Shown: positions 1 through 14,313 of the stretch, piece by piece
How positions within the stretch are numbered: the stretch's first letter is position 1
Layout: every line of letters begins with the position of its first letter
DNA from: Acanthaster planci
Taxonomy: Eukaryota; Echinodermata; Asteroidea; Valvatida; Acanthasteridae
Direction: 5' to 3'
DNA: 64,000 nt
NCBI RefSeq assembly: GCF_001949145.1
Contig: NW_019091356.1
Coordinates: forward strand, 1,253,212-1,317,211
Program-made: the position numbers and the translations under genes
The notes under the pieces: model-generated
The model's input: only the letters and a program-made list of their open reading frames with translations
What the model was told of the DNA's origin: nothing
Database searches by the model: none

Positions 1-550
1 ATCACAGCGTGAGTTCAGTATTAGGACGCGATGACGTTGATTGAATTCAATTCATCGTCCATTCTCGAACATGTTGATAGCAGGCTAGGCCTGAAATGAA
101 ATCGAAGTGAAGGGCCAGCGGAGAGATTTTACTTTAATACCTCCAATTTTTTGCCTTTTTTGCTGCACCATAGCTCAAACAGACATTTGGACATACAAAA
201 GATTGCCATTTAAACTGAGCTAGGTCTAAATATGGATTTGCATAATTTAAAAGGCGTTGGGACCTGTGGGTGATGGACGCAAATCTACTTCTTTTCTCAG
301 AAATAAGCATAATAAAAGTATACCTATCCATGATATCAGTTTGTGTTTTTTTTTGGAAAAGCGTAACCAGTGATATGAGGTATATAGGCATTTATTTTAG
401 TGGCCGGGTATTTATCAATTTTGATGCCAATACTGACAGGGAACCCATACAATATTGTGTTATAATTACCAAATTTGCCCTCTGAAATAGATTCAGTACA
501 TGGTCTGGTGGTAATAGTAGCTAAACATGTTAAGTACAATGCTAACTTTG

Positions 551-580
551 AGCATGGAGGTAGAATTCTACCTCCATGCT
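551..580. repeat. Perfect 30-bp palindrome
   Basis: The arms are AGCATGGAGGTAGAA and TTCTACCTCCATGCT, with no spacer. The match is exact over 15 bp per arm and stops at the outer edges. It is not part of a recognised element. Confidence 0.9.
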
Positions 581-740
581 TTGAGACCCGGGCTCCATGC
601 CTTTGCTCGACTGTCCTGGGCATTTTGTAATTTTTCCCACTTGTGCCCCCCCCCAAAAAGTGCACGATTATCCTTTTATTTATAATTGATTTCTATAATA
701 CATTACAGGATATTTCTATTTATTTTCTTGATTATAGCTC

Positions 741-950
741 TTGAGAGAAGGTCCCAAATTGCACTAATTCTAAATTCCATTTCGTAAATATGATGTCAGC
801 ATCACCACCATCTGGTTGCTGGTGATGCTGACATCATATTTTCTTTTTTTTTCCTCAATATTTTGTTTTGAGAGAAGGTCCCAAATTGCACTAATTCTAA
901 ATTCCATCTCGTAAATATAATGTCAGCGTCACCATCAACCAGATGCAGAT
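741..950. repeat. 127-bp-spaced direct repeat carrying a perfect hairpin
   Basis: A segment beginning TTGAGAGAAGGTCCCAAATT occurs at 741 and again at 868, nearly identical for about 65 bp. At the end of the first copy, the bases at 787-807 are exactly inverted at 820-840 (21-bp arms around ATGTCAGCATCACCA, 12-base loop). The second copy has only a diverged left arm (GTCAGCGTCACCA). This looks like a small duplication or fold-back remnant; no target duplication was identified. Confidence 0.8.
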
Positions 951-1110
951 TTGCAGTGTTAAAATTTCTGAGGATCCAAAACACTTACAGAAGGTGTTCA
1001 TGTGCAACAGCAAAATCATATCGGGATCATGGACCAGTCAAATATCAAGGATTCTGAGTACAGAGTTAAAACTTGTTTAGTAAATTTTGTTTAAATTTCA
1101 TTTCTTGCAG

Positions 1111-3355
1111 AGCCAATCGTCTACAATGAACTCGCAATTCGTACCAACATGTCCATATTGTCGTACTGGTAAGGGTCTCGCCTGCTCTGCTGTTTAACTT
1201 GGATGTCCCACTTTGGTTTAATATGTACCAATTAAGTGTATTCCAAAAATCATTGCTTCAAAAGTGAGAAGTTGAGTACAATTGGAACATTTCATAGGTG
1301 TGCCCACAGTCCACGTACTTGTAAAGATGGTCCTTTTTTTCCAATTTCATTGCCTGGCTGGGAGAGAATACATGTAAGTCTGCCTGACGGAAATGGTTCT
1401 GTGATGAATCCACACTTCCTTCTGAAATGGTTCTCTTTCTTGCCCTGTCATTTGCCTGTCCTGCTTGTACCACTCTCATTTGTCTATTTAAAACAGGAAT
1501 TAAACATACTCAACAAAATCCAAGGGAATATTGAATTACAAGAGATGTTCATGAAAGTATTGACCGTGTTTCATTCATCCTGCTGAGCTTCCCAGTTGTT
1601 ACTATTTATCAATGGCTTCATATGATTTACCAAGGTTCACAATATGCCATACTGAATAAAACTGGTAAGCTTCCTTTTAAAAACTACACATTTAAGGGTG
1701 TACATGATGACATAATAATGGCCCATTCGTGTTGAGTTCCTTGCGGTTTCTATTCATGATAAGGAACTTTTACTTGTATTAGATAGCCCAAAGCCAGTCT
1801 CCCAAAAGTTCATGGTCTCATAAGTGCGCTCACTGCTCCTTAAATATCCACCCTTTTCCTTCTGTTCTTTGGTACGACAGTCGCACCTTTGTGTCGGCCC
1901 TCTCGGGCTCATCGGCAGGGATTCTGGGATTGACGGGACTGGAAGGGTTCATTTTCTACTTCATTGTCTCGTTTGTCTTCTCCGTAAGTATTTTTCACCT
2001 TTATTTGTCCCATGTGTGATTCTTATGCTGTAACACTCCGGAATGGGGTTATTAACACACTATATATTCTATAGATAAACCATACCACATGCCCTGGATT
2101 CTGACTTTTGACTGTGATCGGGAGTTACGAATCCTAACCACTTGACTACCCCCCCTCCCTTCCACTAACAACCATAAAATCTTTACCTTACCTTTTTCCG
2201 CGATGGCTCTGGTAGCTTATGCTTTGCGTGAAGGCCGGGCGTAAATGGCAGGAATTCTTCCGTCACAGACAACCCTTGGTTACCAGCGGGCTGTTAGGAG
2301 GACTATTTGTATCCTTTCAAACGATATAAATCTCGTGCGTAGAAATGCCTCCCTATCTTCAATTGGTTGCTTTGACTCTTTGGGTGATTATAATGAGGAT
2401 TCTGGTTTGCATCTGTTTGGCAAATACCGCTGAAATATTATCTTGAACCACTCCTTTCCAGCATAAAAAGGACCATTTAAATAATGTCAGTAACATGAAA
2501 TTTATATATTTTGTAGCCCAACATTACAGATCAGTATAAATAATTGATATATTCAGTATTTCCCGGAAATGTTTTATTGTAACCATTAAAAAATCCAAGG
2601 GGAGGGGTTGACACCTACTGCAGACCTGCTTACCAGCGTTGCGTTGAACCAATGCCAAATAGAACAGGGTGAAGTAACTAAAATTTAGTTGCATAGATTT
2701 TGTTTTTAGACAGGTGTCACGGCAGCTGGAGATTAAATTGGGCTGCCCCTGGATTTTGGGTTTCAAAAGGGCAAATTGTCAAATTACTCCCTATCTACAT
2801 AAATTGGCATTGAGTTCAGCTGATGAGACCAAGGCAATATGGGGTTGTTCTGAAAAACTGCACAATTGGATCTTTCCAAGTCTTACATGGGTAGTCACTC
2901 GTAATCCAAATTTCAGGAAAAATCTAGTTTGACATGACTTCGGTGTGCCAGTCTGAACTTGGTTTTAGTCGTGTTCTTCCATGTTGTGTAAAATGTGTGA
3001 TTCATTCTTGCCTTTTTACTTTCCTTAACCTTCTTGCTTCAGACTTATGTACTGTTTTGGACGTATCCTTTTTTACTCAAATATGTTCGAGTCTGAGGAA
3101 GATGTGGGAGAGAATTGTGGGTGGGGCGTAGTGATCAATGGGAGGGGGGAACAACTTCAGAGAATAGTAAGTTATCCTGTTTAATTTACTTGCTTGGATT
3201 TGATATAATAGATCTGATCGTCTCAGTTTTGCTTATTGCCTCGTTCCAACTTATGCAGGCTTGTGCACTTGTTCCCCATTTCAAAGTCTGTGACTGTTTC
3301 CATAACTAGTTATTTTTTTGGCAGATTTCTCTACGGGATGGTCCATGTGTACTGA
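1111..3355 (+). CDS. EMC6: EMC6, ER membrane protein complex subunit 6 (5' end missing)
   Basis: Five exons join in frame: 1111-1168, 1881-1983, 2216-2308, 3043-3062 and 3325-3355 (stop TGA 3353-3355). They give 101 residues; the human protein has 110. Family-specific stretches are [46 protein letters not shown] and the C-terminus LYGMVHVY, the last identical to human from memory. Three hydrophobic membrane segments are visible: two in exons 1881-1983/2216 and one spanning the last three exons. EMC6 is a small ER membrane subunit of the EMC insertase, which places tail-anchored and polytopic membrane proteins. The first exon here needs one base from an upstream exon, so about nine N-terminal residues lie elsewhere. 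A consensus donor, GTGAGT at base 9, has the right phase (C+AG) but is unproven. All introns are GT-AG; the 20-nt fourth exon explains why no long reading frame is seen. Confidence 0.93.
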
Positions 3356-6300
3356 CACCAAATCGATGAGACCATTTCAAGCATACTTCACCGGAATTAA
3401 TCACAGCACAGGTATCACAGGTGGTTTCCAACATCGAGGGGAGAATTCAGTACTAGTGTTACTCTACAGATGTATGAGCGGCCTGACCCAAGACGCTTAA
3501 ATTCACCTGAGTTCTCTTTTGAGTCACAAACTCTTATACCAAATGTGGCACAGTGGAAATAGGTCAGAGGTTTAATGCGCCCATCCAGATACATTTTACT
3601 GCAATACTTTGCATAATGTCAAATGGAAATTTTTTTTTTTCAAAACGAGGGAAATTTGAAGGCTTTCTCCCACAAGTGAAACTGAAGAACTCAGGAAATC
3701 TTGTCTGCGGGAAAAGTGTCTGCTCATTTATTGCTTCAGAGAACTGGGCGTAAAGTTGGTGGCTTTATTCCATGATTTTTTTGAAATCTGCAGTACCCTT
3801 GTGAAACAAAGACACGCCTCGTATCCAGATGGACTGGTGCTGATTTGTAATTTTAGGGAGGGATAAGTTATTGTTGTGATGTACCCATGAGGATGTCGAG
3901 AACAAGACATCCTGTCTGCATTGCATTATGAAAAGCACCAAAGACCATCTTGTGAGCACATGTAGGTAGCTCCAAAATGTGTCAGAGCTGCAGATTTGTA
4001 TCAATCACAAACAAAAGAGCTTTTTCTGCCGTGTGAGGCACAAACCTGTATCATTTTATGTTTTACTGAAAACTATTTTTTATGACTGATAGACGGCAAG
4101 ATCCTTTCTTTAAGGGTTCTCTTACCATTTGTTTCATAAATGTAGATGCATGTGAGTTGTCATCCACAGAAGTTAATCGGAAAAGTCTATAAAAATACCC
4201 ATTTGTCTATCTCACAATAAGCTCTATGCATAATTTTGTAAAGAGACTGGAAAAAGGACGGTTGTTACTTGTTCTCATTTGTCAAAATCATGATGGTATT
4301 GATTTGAATGTTTTGTGAGAAATATCCCTACAAAGAAGGAAATGAGAATGATTACTCTTTCGGTACAGTTTTCAATGACGAACATAAAAAGCATAGAAAT
4401 TGTTTTTAGACCAATTTGGCTTTAGTCGGTATATGGTATCTTTTACATGTGTTAATTATGTAAATGATGGACATTAAAAAAGGACGGTGCAATTTTCCAG
4501 GTAAAACAATGTGTCATGTGTGTATTGTACGTCCAGATTGTTCATGAAACATTTGATGCTGAACAGCTTAATGTGTGTCAAGGACTGAAAAGATGCACAT
4601 GTCTCTCATAATGTTTATGAATATGTAAAAAATTGGTAGTTTACAATGTACACTGGAAACAAGCTAGGTTGACATTGCTGTAGCAATCCTACAGTAATTG
4701 AATATCTTTTATTAAGTAAAAGCCTGTCAAATTTATTTTTAAAATAGTCACTTTTAAAAGCACTTCATCTGAAGCGCAATTATTTCCAAATTTTTATCAT
4801 TGGAGCTTTCTTTTCTTCACTGAGCTAGGAGTGACAAACTTCAAGGCTGTTGATTAAGTAATTCAGAAAATGTCATCTTCAGTAACTGAACTAGTTTCAG
4901 TCGTTAGTCATCGGCTGCACCTTTAAACTTGCCCGCATTCCAAATACCCAAACATTTTAGAAATTTTGAAATTATTTGCAAAATAAAATGTTTGGAAATT
5001 CCACAACCGTGTCAAAACACTGTCGGCAGACAGCTCGACATAATGAACTGGCAAGATTTGGGATGTATCGCATGGTTTCGCCAGAACTGCAGGTCTTTTG
5101 TCTTTCTCGTCTGTCATTACATCGAGGTCAAACTTGGACCCTTCTCACTCGACGAGGCCAGACGGACTTCATTAAGGCTGCCGGCTGGTCCGCAAACACC
5201 CCTAAAATGAATAATGGTAGAATCCAATTCGGGCGCAGCCCTCCATTTTTTAAACATTATTGCAGCAAACTTGATGCAGAATATTATTTCCATCATCTCG
5301 GTATTTTTAGTATGAATGATATTTGTTAAAATTTGACAAAAGTGGGCCAGTAAAACTTTTGGTAGACGAGTCGATTTTGTACATGTGGGGTCTCAACAGC
5401 GCGATATTTGATACTAGTGGAGATAAACTGAGCTGAAGGAATGTGGGATAGCGCGAGAGTGTGTGCCCGTGCCATACCGTTTGTATAATGTACGTGTACA
5501 TATGTCTACGGCATGGTGCACGGCATGGTCTGGAACTCGGAAGGCAATGGATGAAGAGGCAACTTTGTAGCTGATATGACACTTTTCCGTCCATGAACAA
5601 TCATTTCACACAGGATTCTGTAAAGGTAAGAATTTCTAGTTTCCATGGGGTGTGTTTGCCTAGCTTGGCCGATGAGTACGACGTGCAATGAGGGATCATG
5701 GAAACGTAGAATTACCGATAATCCACGGGAGAGAGGACGAACTTTCCCCTCAAGCCGTCCTCTGGAGCGTGCCCTCCCTGCTGCCGCTTTCTCGTTAATA
5801 CGCGGTACGACGTGTGCATGGCAGTTAAAAGTTGAAGGCAAATGGAGGGCTGATCATCAGTAGTGGAAATAAGTGTTGTTCTTCCCCATATAATGAACTT
5901 TGTGTGGTAATATTCGGCATACATCTTGTTACTTCATGAACTGATTAATTAAGTTCAATGTTTATTTGAACATGGTTTGAACTACTTATTTGTCATGAGT
6001 GTTATGATTTTTTGGATTAGTCACTTGTAACTTGTCGTGCTTGTAGCATGTGGTAGCCCCTAAAGGGCCTAATGTGTTAAGTTTTTGAATGTAGCTCTTG
6101 GCCTAGCCTGCTGGAAGAAGCTTTAAATCATTTCAGAAAAGGTCTGAACTTCTTGAAAAGTAAGTTTGCAGTGATACAGTTTCGGCTGAAAATTGATGGA
6201 GAAACTGAACGGCATCACGAAGTTAAAAACATGCGCACATTCACTTTCTAGCCTGACAGTTTCACAGAATTATGCAAACTTTTAATTGAAAATGTCAGAG

Positions 6301-8720
6301 ACAGAATAGTAAGGTTCCATACAATACATGAAAATCATTCATTTTCCCTTATAGTGGTTTATTTGCCATCAGAAAGTGATAACACAGCCTAAAACATCAA
6401 ATGTTTCAGGGAAAGTATTGAAGCATTTTCTTAGAAAACAGTTTTTCAGACCAGTCTCGTAGGGTTTGTGCACAGGATGTTAAGTGATATGTCCAGATAT
6501 GGAATTATTTTCAACAGAACTGATTGATAATAACAGGAAGACACAAATTTTGAGTTTCTCAAAGAATCTGCTGGTTCTCTTCTGTGGATTGAAATTCTAG
6601 CTGACCCTTTTTATGATGCAAGGTCATCCCATACTAGCGTGACCTCTGATGATAGGCTTTCTACAAGGGGCCCCTCACATGGATGGGGATAAATCCCCTG
6701 CTCCACCAGAGGGGGCTTTGCCCAAATTAGCATGGTCCATTATTTTCAGCTTCCTCCTGGCATGGGGCCCTGCCCGGACCCTGCCTTTTATTTCACAGGT
6801 GTCAGGGAGCAAGAAATTGAGAAAGACATTCATTGAATAGACCTGTCCTTTCTCTATGATATGACCAAGAGATCGACGAAAGTTTCATGGCAAAGCCCAG
6901 GCATTGAAGAAAGGACACAGTTGTTTCTGAATGTTTTGTGCAGATGGTTTGATTTTTAGTGATGAAACAATGGCAGTCATTTGCCATTGTGCAAAGTCAG
7001 TGGAGACTGAGCGTGTACTTTGTGCCTTAATTTTGATAAGATTGCAGTGTGTGGCAATGAACTATACGCATTATTGTGTTTGCTGAATGTAAACTGGAAG
7101 TTGATTGATCTAATGAATAGCAAGCTTGATCCAAAAATCAGCAGTGAGAAGTTGACTTCACAAATAGTCACTGCATGCTGCAGCGTGCACCAGTCCGGTG
7201 TAAGTACATGTATTTGTGTACATTTTTGTTATGACATTAGGTTCTCTACTGTTTGTGGCCCACTTGTTTCAAATAAACCCAGACGGTGGGTGAAGTTACA
7301 AACAGGCTCTACTCACTGGAGTAACCCAAATATTTATACAACAGGTGAATGGCCAGTTTCCGTTGACACTTTCAGTTTCAGCGTGCTCTCACCTTCACTG
7401 TCTGGGGTGTGTAGCACAGACTTCTGGGTATGACTTTTTCTCTTGGCCTGTCTTGATGATGTTTACTGCTGAGCTGCAGCCTAAAGCCCGGGAGCTCCAG
7501 CAGGCAAGAACAATTTGATTTGATCGTGTTATGATTTTGTTCCCTCTCAACTGCGGGTCGGTCGGGCCTGACTTTTTTTTTTCCAGTCTGGAATATTGTG
7601 TTGCCTAGTTGGTGCCTTGTTGACAAAGCTTGTTTGGCTGTGGCTGTGGCACAGCTGTTGGTGGATGATGTCACTGTGATGTCACAGTTATTTAAAGGAA
7701 AGCACTCTGTGGTGTCCTTCATGTTTTTAGGAGAAGATGGCAAGTTTTTATCACTGAGATTCTTGGTTGTTACATTGTTAGTTCAAACACTCATGTGCCT
7801 GAACTTTGAACAGCACAGTGTTCTAACTTTACAGTTGAGAACTTCAGTGCCTTTTCTAACAGATATGTTACTGTTTTTGTGTTTATACACTAGATCATGA
7901 GTTGGGTAAAGCGAGTTTGTAATTGGTTTTGTTGTATGTTGTGATGTGTAACCCTGGGTCCATGTTCGTCTGGTTTTTATCCAAGTATACTATACAGATA
8001 GCAGACTAGCTCAATTCCTTATTGAACAAGTGCGCCCATTGTTGAAAATTTGCAGTTACATGTACTTAAGGGATCCAACTAAAGCTTGCACATTACAAAT
8101 CTTGTCTTATCCCCCTCTGCTGAAATATGGTCACATACCAAGTACCAGCATGCTGTAACCAGTAATTGGCAGAGGTGTTAGGGGTACCACACGTCGGCCC
8201 TTTAAAAGCAGTGAGAGCGAGCATACATGTGTGTGCCCAGGAATGAGGATCAAGGCCAGGAAAAGTATCAGAAGTAGGTGGGGAGGTCCCTGGGGCCTTG
8301 TATTTTTGGTTCCACTTCACCTCTTCTCGGTTTGTAGGGCTGTAAAAACTTCACTGGGGCCAGAGAGTCTGGAAGTAGTATTCTAATCTGGGCGACATCA
8401 TTATTTATATTCAGTGGTTTTGTTTTAAGTTGCTGAATGCCATAGTAAATAAAATACGACACTACCATTTTATTATTTTTTTGTTCAAAGTGCCCTATGT
8501 TAACCCTTTTTTATCAGGATTTCAGCATACCACTACCAACATACCGACAAAATACTGTGACACTAGTTCTATCCTCCTAGCATTTGTACATTTGCTTTGG
8601 TATTTCAAGCTTCACTCTTCCTTTCTTGACTTGAAACTTTTAAAATTTGTTGTAAAGGTGCGCACAGTTTAAATTTACCGGTGGTACCCGTTTGCCCTGT
8701 CTGCTTTGCAAGTAAACAAC

Positions 8721-8780
8721 CTTACATGTACATGTACATGCTCTGAGTTTACATGTAGGGCCTACATGTACATGTACATG
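8721..8780. repeat. Cluster of ACATGTACATGT palindromes
   Basis: Two runs of alternating TACATG/CATGTA lie within 60 bases, joined by TGTAGGGCCTACA, itself a near-palindrome. The same motif recurs through the window, for example at 18587, 22425-22445, 22611, 25001, 28233 and 54967. Confidence 0.8.
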
Positions 8781-11700
8781 GTGCCAAGGCTCTACAGTCA
8801 CAATCCATAAAAAAACTCATAAAAATAAGTATTTTGGATTTGATTGGAAAGTTGTTACTTTAAAGAAGGTCACCAGAAGAAAGCACTTGTACACTGAAGG
8901 GATTTTTTTAAAGTTGTTGCTGTTATCTGCCTTAGATTTTTCCCATTCGTTGCACGTGCTTTTACCCATTTTAGCAATACAATACGCACACTGCCATTAT
9001 TTTCAGGTTTGTCATGTGAAAGAATGCACAAAAGTTGAAACATTTGAAGTCTTTAACTTTATCCGTTGACATCCAGCAGTTTAATCCTTATATCCCTTGT
9101 CAGGCATGCAAGTTTTCCTTGGATCAGCTGATTGCCTCGTTTTTCACTTCATGCTCATACCATTCACGTATGTTCACCCAGCACTGTCGGTGTATCAATT
9201 TAGTTAATAAATGGGATTGTATGGGGTGGCGCCTGACAGGGGTAGCCATAATCTGGTCCTGTCTGCTGTGATGCGGCTTTGAATTTTAATAAAAAGAGGC
9301 AGCGGTGGAGAGCCGTAGCCAGTACATATTTGTGCATGCCGTAGTCTCTCATGGAGACACCACACCGCGTGTTGCCAACATTGAGTACAACATAAACCGT
9401 TGAAAATATTTCTTGTTGGGGTTTTCCTGAAGATATATCCCACATGTATTTGTAACGGATGTTTGTAGTGATACACATGATAAAGCCAAAAGTGCAAAAG
9501 TTTTTAAAAAGAGATATTGAGCCATTTCATGCAACAGCGTCATTAGAAGCGAGTATCATTCCTTGACATATCATTAACTGATTTTTGTCGACACCATTAA
9601 ACCCTACTAAATTCTACAGTATTCGAATATCAACTGGACTTTCAGTTAAGCAATGTATTGCTGTGACAGAGTCTCGTTAAGATTGGAATTTCCTTGTTTA
9701 TTGTCAAAGTCCAAGTTACATACATGTACCTGCCTTATTCTTCTGGACACTTCAGTTAAAGCATTTTTGTAAATCCCCATATATAAAAAAAGTGGCTTTG
9801 CATTTTTGCCTTCTGTGGTCAGAGACTGTCAAATTTATGCCTCATAAACTGAATTTTGAGAATGCATTTGGCCACAAATATGTGCAAGAGAAGAGGCTCA
9901 TACAATCAGAGATGTTCTCTTGCTTGAAATATTACAGAGCTCGGAAGCAGGTGAAACATGTTTGTCAGTAGTGGTTGGTGGAGATGGAGTGGGTCATGGA
10001 ATTTGTTTAATAACATAAAAAAAAAACAAAGATTTCTCTATCACTGAACTGGAAAAGGGCAGATATACTGTAATCTCTTTATCTGAGGAGTAGCTCCTAC
10101 GGAAGATATCAATATAAATATATGTTATTCAAGTTAACCTTCTACGTACATGTAGTATATTAGCATTTAGAAGTAGGACAAGACTGGATGCATGAATATA
10201 GAATGAGTGTTTCTGGACTGGAGGCATTGGCCTCACCCTTGGGAAGAATAAAATTCTTTCTTAGAATGATGCCGAGACCCTAAAATGTTTATACCATTGT
10301 AATTTATGAGGCAATCTCTTCATATCAACAGCAGCAAATATTGAAATAGCAGTGTTTCCTGTTTTATCCAGCTGCTGTTTGTTTTTATTGATGTCATATT
10401 GACCACATTTTTGCATTCCAAACTATCTACTGCTGCATCCCCATTAAGTACGGCCACCATATTGAAGGGTGCTCGGGTGAACAAATACACAATGTACAAC
10501 ACCACTCTCCTGTTGAGTGACTTCTTAGAGGGGAGAAAAAATGCATGCATGCCTTTACAATACAAACTAGACAGCGAAGAAGAGAGAAGCTTAGGCCATT
10601 TCTGGCGTGAATTGAATTCCATTGGTCAGCCGTTTTCTTTCTTTTTTCACCCCTTTCATTGGTTGAACCTCATTATCTCTTTTTCACCCTTTCCCCTTTC
10701 AGCCCCCTGGGGCTGTCATGGCCCAGCAAGCAAATAACCCCCCATTTGTCCAGTCTCAACCCTGCTCTGCTCCTCTCTCTATTCATCCCTTTACGGGCTC
10801 CCTTTTCATCCAGGCTCGGACACAAACAAGATGCAAATCCTCCTGAAGCTGTAATATTGTGCCAATCCTTTGGTTTCATTGTAGTCGAATTAAGACCCCT
10901 TTTTAGTCTGTTCTGTATCCCCCCTCCCATTTAACGCTCTTTTTTTTTTCTTTTTTGAGAAACAGGTCATGTTTCCTCTAATAGAGAGCAGTCTTTACGG
11001 TCTTTTAATGTACAGTGAGTGAGGATTTGTTTTCTGACAGAAATAACTTGAGACGAACACTGCACTGTAAACGGAGCTGTCCGTAGTTTACATACTATGT
11101 GGATAAATGAATGATTGACTCACTCAAAATTTACCCCTCCCGTTCTGAGAAGTTGTTGACCCCTCCAAAAAAAACCCCAGCATCTTGCGGTACATCCTTC
11201 CTTGGATTTATCTACAGCAGGTACCTGTGAAATTGTCAAGTGGTGTCCTCTTCAATCGTTGGATTGGGAATATTCGGAATGTTCTACAGGTATGCTCTTG
11301 CAAAGGTATTAGTTAAGGTAAGTCAGTGTGGTTGGTTGTACCAGTAAATGTTGAACACCTACATTAGTTTTGCTTTCAAGATGTTCTTTATCTAGTGAAG
11401 GAGAGTTTGAAAGTGAGGAACACGTTGGCGTTTGGCTGAGTTGTCTGCCCGTAAGTTGTACTTTTAAAGCCCGTTTCGTATCCAGTGTGTGCACTCGCTG
11501 TCTGTTTTGGTACAGATTTGTGATTTTTACTTCCAGTTTTAACAGTTCAAGGAAAGTTGATATCTGCTGTTGAAACTCTGTGTTTTAATTAAAAAACCCA
11601 TTGCCAATGCAGTGGTGAAGTGAATTTAGTCATGGAGTTGAGTTGAGTCCTGTAATCTGCTTCAAGACATATTGAACAGTTTAATGTATCTGTCCCACCC

Positions 11701-14283
11701 CTAGCTCTGTGCTCATCCAATGAATTTACATCATCAAATGTCTGTGAGGTTTCTCAATTTTCATAGACACGGTCTGATTGCTTCAAGACCATTCTAATTT
11801 TAACCTCATAGGCCTTGCATACAGAACCTAGTCAAAAGATGCCTTAAACTACTCGGACTTGTTTCTTACATTTAAGTACATGTACGGGTACCTGACAGAC
11901 CAAGAAAAAAAAATCCCCTGAAAATTGCCACAGTGCCCCTCCATGTTTCTTCCTTTGCATTGTAATTATTGTATTTGTTTGTAACCTTGGTTTTTTCCCA
12001 ACCCAGGCCCAACATCATAATGCTCCGCTGGAGCTCCTTCACCAGTTTCAGCCGACCTTGCTTGAAAGAAGTATTGCATTACTGCACCGTTATGATTGAT
12101 TTGTGTGGCATGAAGTGAATCAGGTTAATTGTCGGCTTATATTTGTTTGACATTGTGACCAGAAGGCTGATAGGGACCGCCATATGTTGGGCCTGAGGAG
12201 GGGAAATGAATGCCAGGGGAGACTGGAAGATTGCACAAGCTTTGAACTATGACCTCGATGATTCTGACTATCTGGCATGAAGCTCTGGTATGCAGAGGAC
12301 TTCAGTGATCTGACTTGTGTGTGTTTGCAGGAGAGCATCATTTGGACTACAAAATGTGAAGACGGTGCATGAATTTATAATGATCTAATGGTTAGGATCA
12401 GCTTAAAATTCTGGTTCTGTTCCGAATAAATGACAGTGTTTTTTCTCACTTTAAGCAGGCACACTGTTTTTGAATTGAAATATTGCTACAGTCACAGACA
12501 TTCTGTAACAAATACATATATTGACAACTATTGATCCTGACAGGGTGCATGTATGCTGCATACATCAACACGTTTATGCAGTTCACAGCTTGAGATAAAT
12601 GTCGTTTAAGTTCAGCCTTGTCTCATTTGAATTGTGACTGCAGAACCAGAATTGAACTTAAGAACCTGAACTCAGACATGGCAGCTTTGTCACTGTTGAT
12701 CAAGTTGCTGTTTACAAAATGATTCTTCCGAGTTCAAAAGTTCCTGTTTTCCCCTCTCTAATCAGATTCACAAATGGCTGTTTGGAAGCCTGGAGGTTGT
12801 CGACCTGCCCGTTAAAATGACACAAATGAATAAGAAAGGAGTCATTGATGGAATGGCGCTGCCGGAAAAGTCAGCATGGGGGGGAAGAGATTGGATGCAG
12901 CCTTGGCGCCTTTCTTGAGTCTGAATAGGAGGCAAGGAATGTCTTGGAGGATAATGGGGTTCCCCTAGGGTTGCACATGGTAGGGTAGGCGCAGCGTCAG
13001 ATTGAAGCAGAGACTAGTTTGGCTGGCTATAGCCAGCCTGTTCCAGCTTACAGTTCATGTCCTCTTTGCTGGTAGAATCCTCAAAAAGACAGGGCTCCTG
13101 CGGCCTGGAAAAGTTAAGGAGAAGTCCTAGAGATTAATTTTTGTTTTCCAGGCCTTGAAAAGTCGTGGAATTTTGTGAATATGACTAAAGTCATGGACTT
13201 TTTCAAGCACTGTGTGTAATTTCTGTTATCAGAAATAAGTGCATAAACTACATAATTTAATTTGCAACTTAAAAAGTCTGAATAGACAATAGAAATTGCA
13301 TTCTTGAGTCATAGATTTTCATAATTTGGTCGTGGAAAAGTCATGGAATTCAATTGTCCTTTAGCCTGCATGTACATGTAGGTGCACGAATCATGAAAAG
13401 GTTTGTTTCACTGACGTCAATATGCCTGTCTAGTTAGCAATCAAGAGCGCAAATTGGTCTTTCCATTTAGACTGTAACTTTTTCCATGTACATGTATGTG
13501 ACACATGATTTTGGTCCACTCATCTCATTTTCAGCCACCTGTCTGCCTCGATCTGATCTTTGACTCCATACCCTATGGACATGGTCTGCAGATGTAGTTG
13601 GATTTTCAACATGAAATTGGCCTTGACTTCGGAAACCTCGGCTTGCTTTTCGAATTGACATGCGGAGGGCTGAAATATTGAACCTCTGGCCTACCAGTTT
13701 GCCCTGGATAAGTGAGTCACATGACACTGGCACGGACAGACTCTAAAATGAATTTTCCACTGGCAATGAAATGGGTTCAGCCTTGTAAACTCCATTCCTT
13801 AGAAGGTGTGTCCGTGTGGGAGGATGCATTGTTGTGGGCACATGTACCCATCTCAGGAGATGATTAACTTAATCCCTTCACAACAGTATACAGTGTCAGT
13901 TCCTGGATAGCCCCCTCCCCCTCTGTAAACTGGGAACTCAGCTCATCTGGTCTTAGATCCTGTAATATGCAAATCCCCTCTCCAGCCCTAAAAAAGGCCT
14001 TATCCCTGGTTTCAAAGGTGTATTCCATAGCTTGGGAGTACCCATGCGCCATGCCTTGTTTGCTTAGGTAACTGTTAGCAGTTGGCAAATGCTTGGTTCA
14101 TTGCCAGTGAGTAGACAGTAGTAATGATGATTTGATTGTCACAAGACTTTTTTCAGTCAATTTTATTAACATACATTACTGTTGCATAAATTTGTTTTTT
14201 TTAAGTGTTAGCCCAACTTGCAAGGGAGTATGTACATTGTATATATGTACAGTACTTCCAATGGGACATTGCACATGTGTACA

Positions 14284-14313
14284 ACCATAGAGCTAGGAAC
14301 ATAGCTCTATGGT
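14284..14313. repeat. 12-bp perfect hairpin
   Basis: The stem ACCATAGAGCTA is exactly inverted as TAGCTCTATGGT around a 6-base loop (GGAACA). No U-run follows, and there is no sign that it is transcribed. Confidence 0.75.

Larger units (their letters stand above)
1..1110. other. Probable intron 1 of EMC6 with local repeats
   Basis: No coding exon can be supported here. The stretch begins beside a donor-like GTGAGT at base 9, which could end the missing EMC6 first exon. It contains the palindrome at 551-580 and the duplicated segment at 741-950 listed separately. It is otherwise AT-rich single-copy-looking DNA. Confidence 0.4.

Noticed and set aside
1236-1586. 116-codon frame on + between EMC6 exons
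   Set aside because: It falls in an EMC6 intron, has no similarity and no conserved composition.
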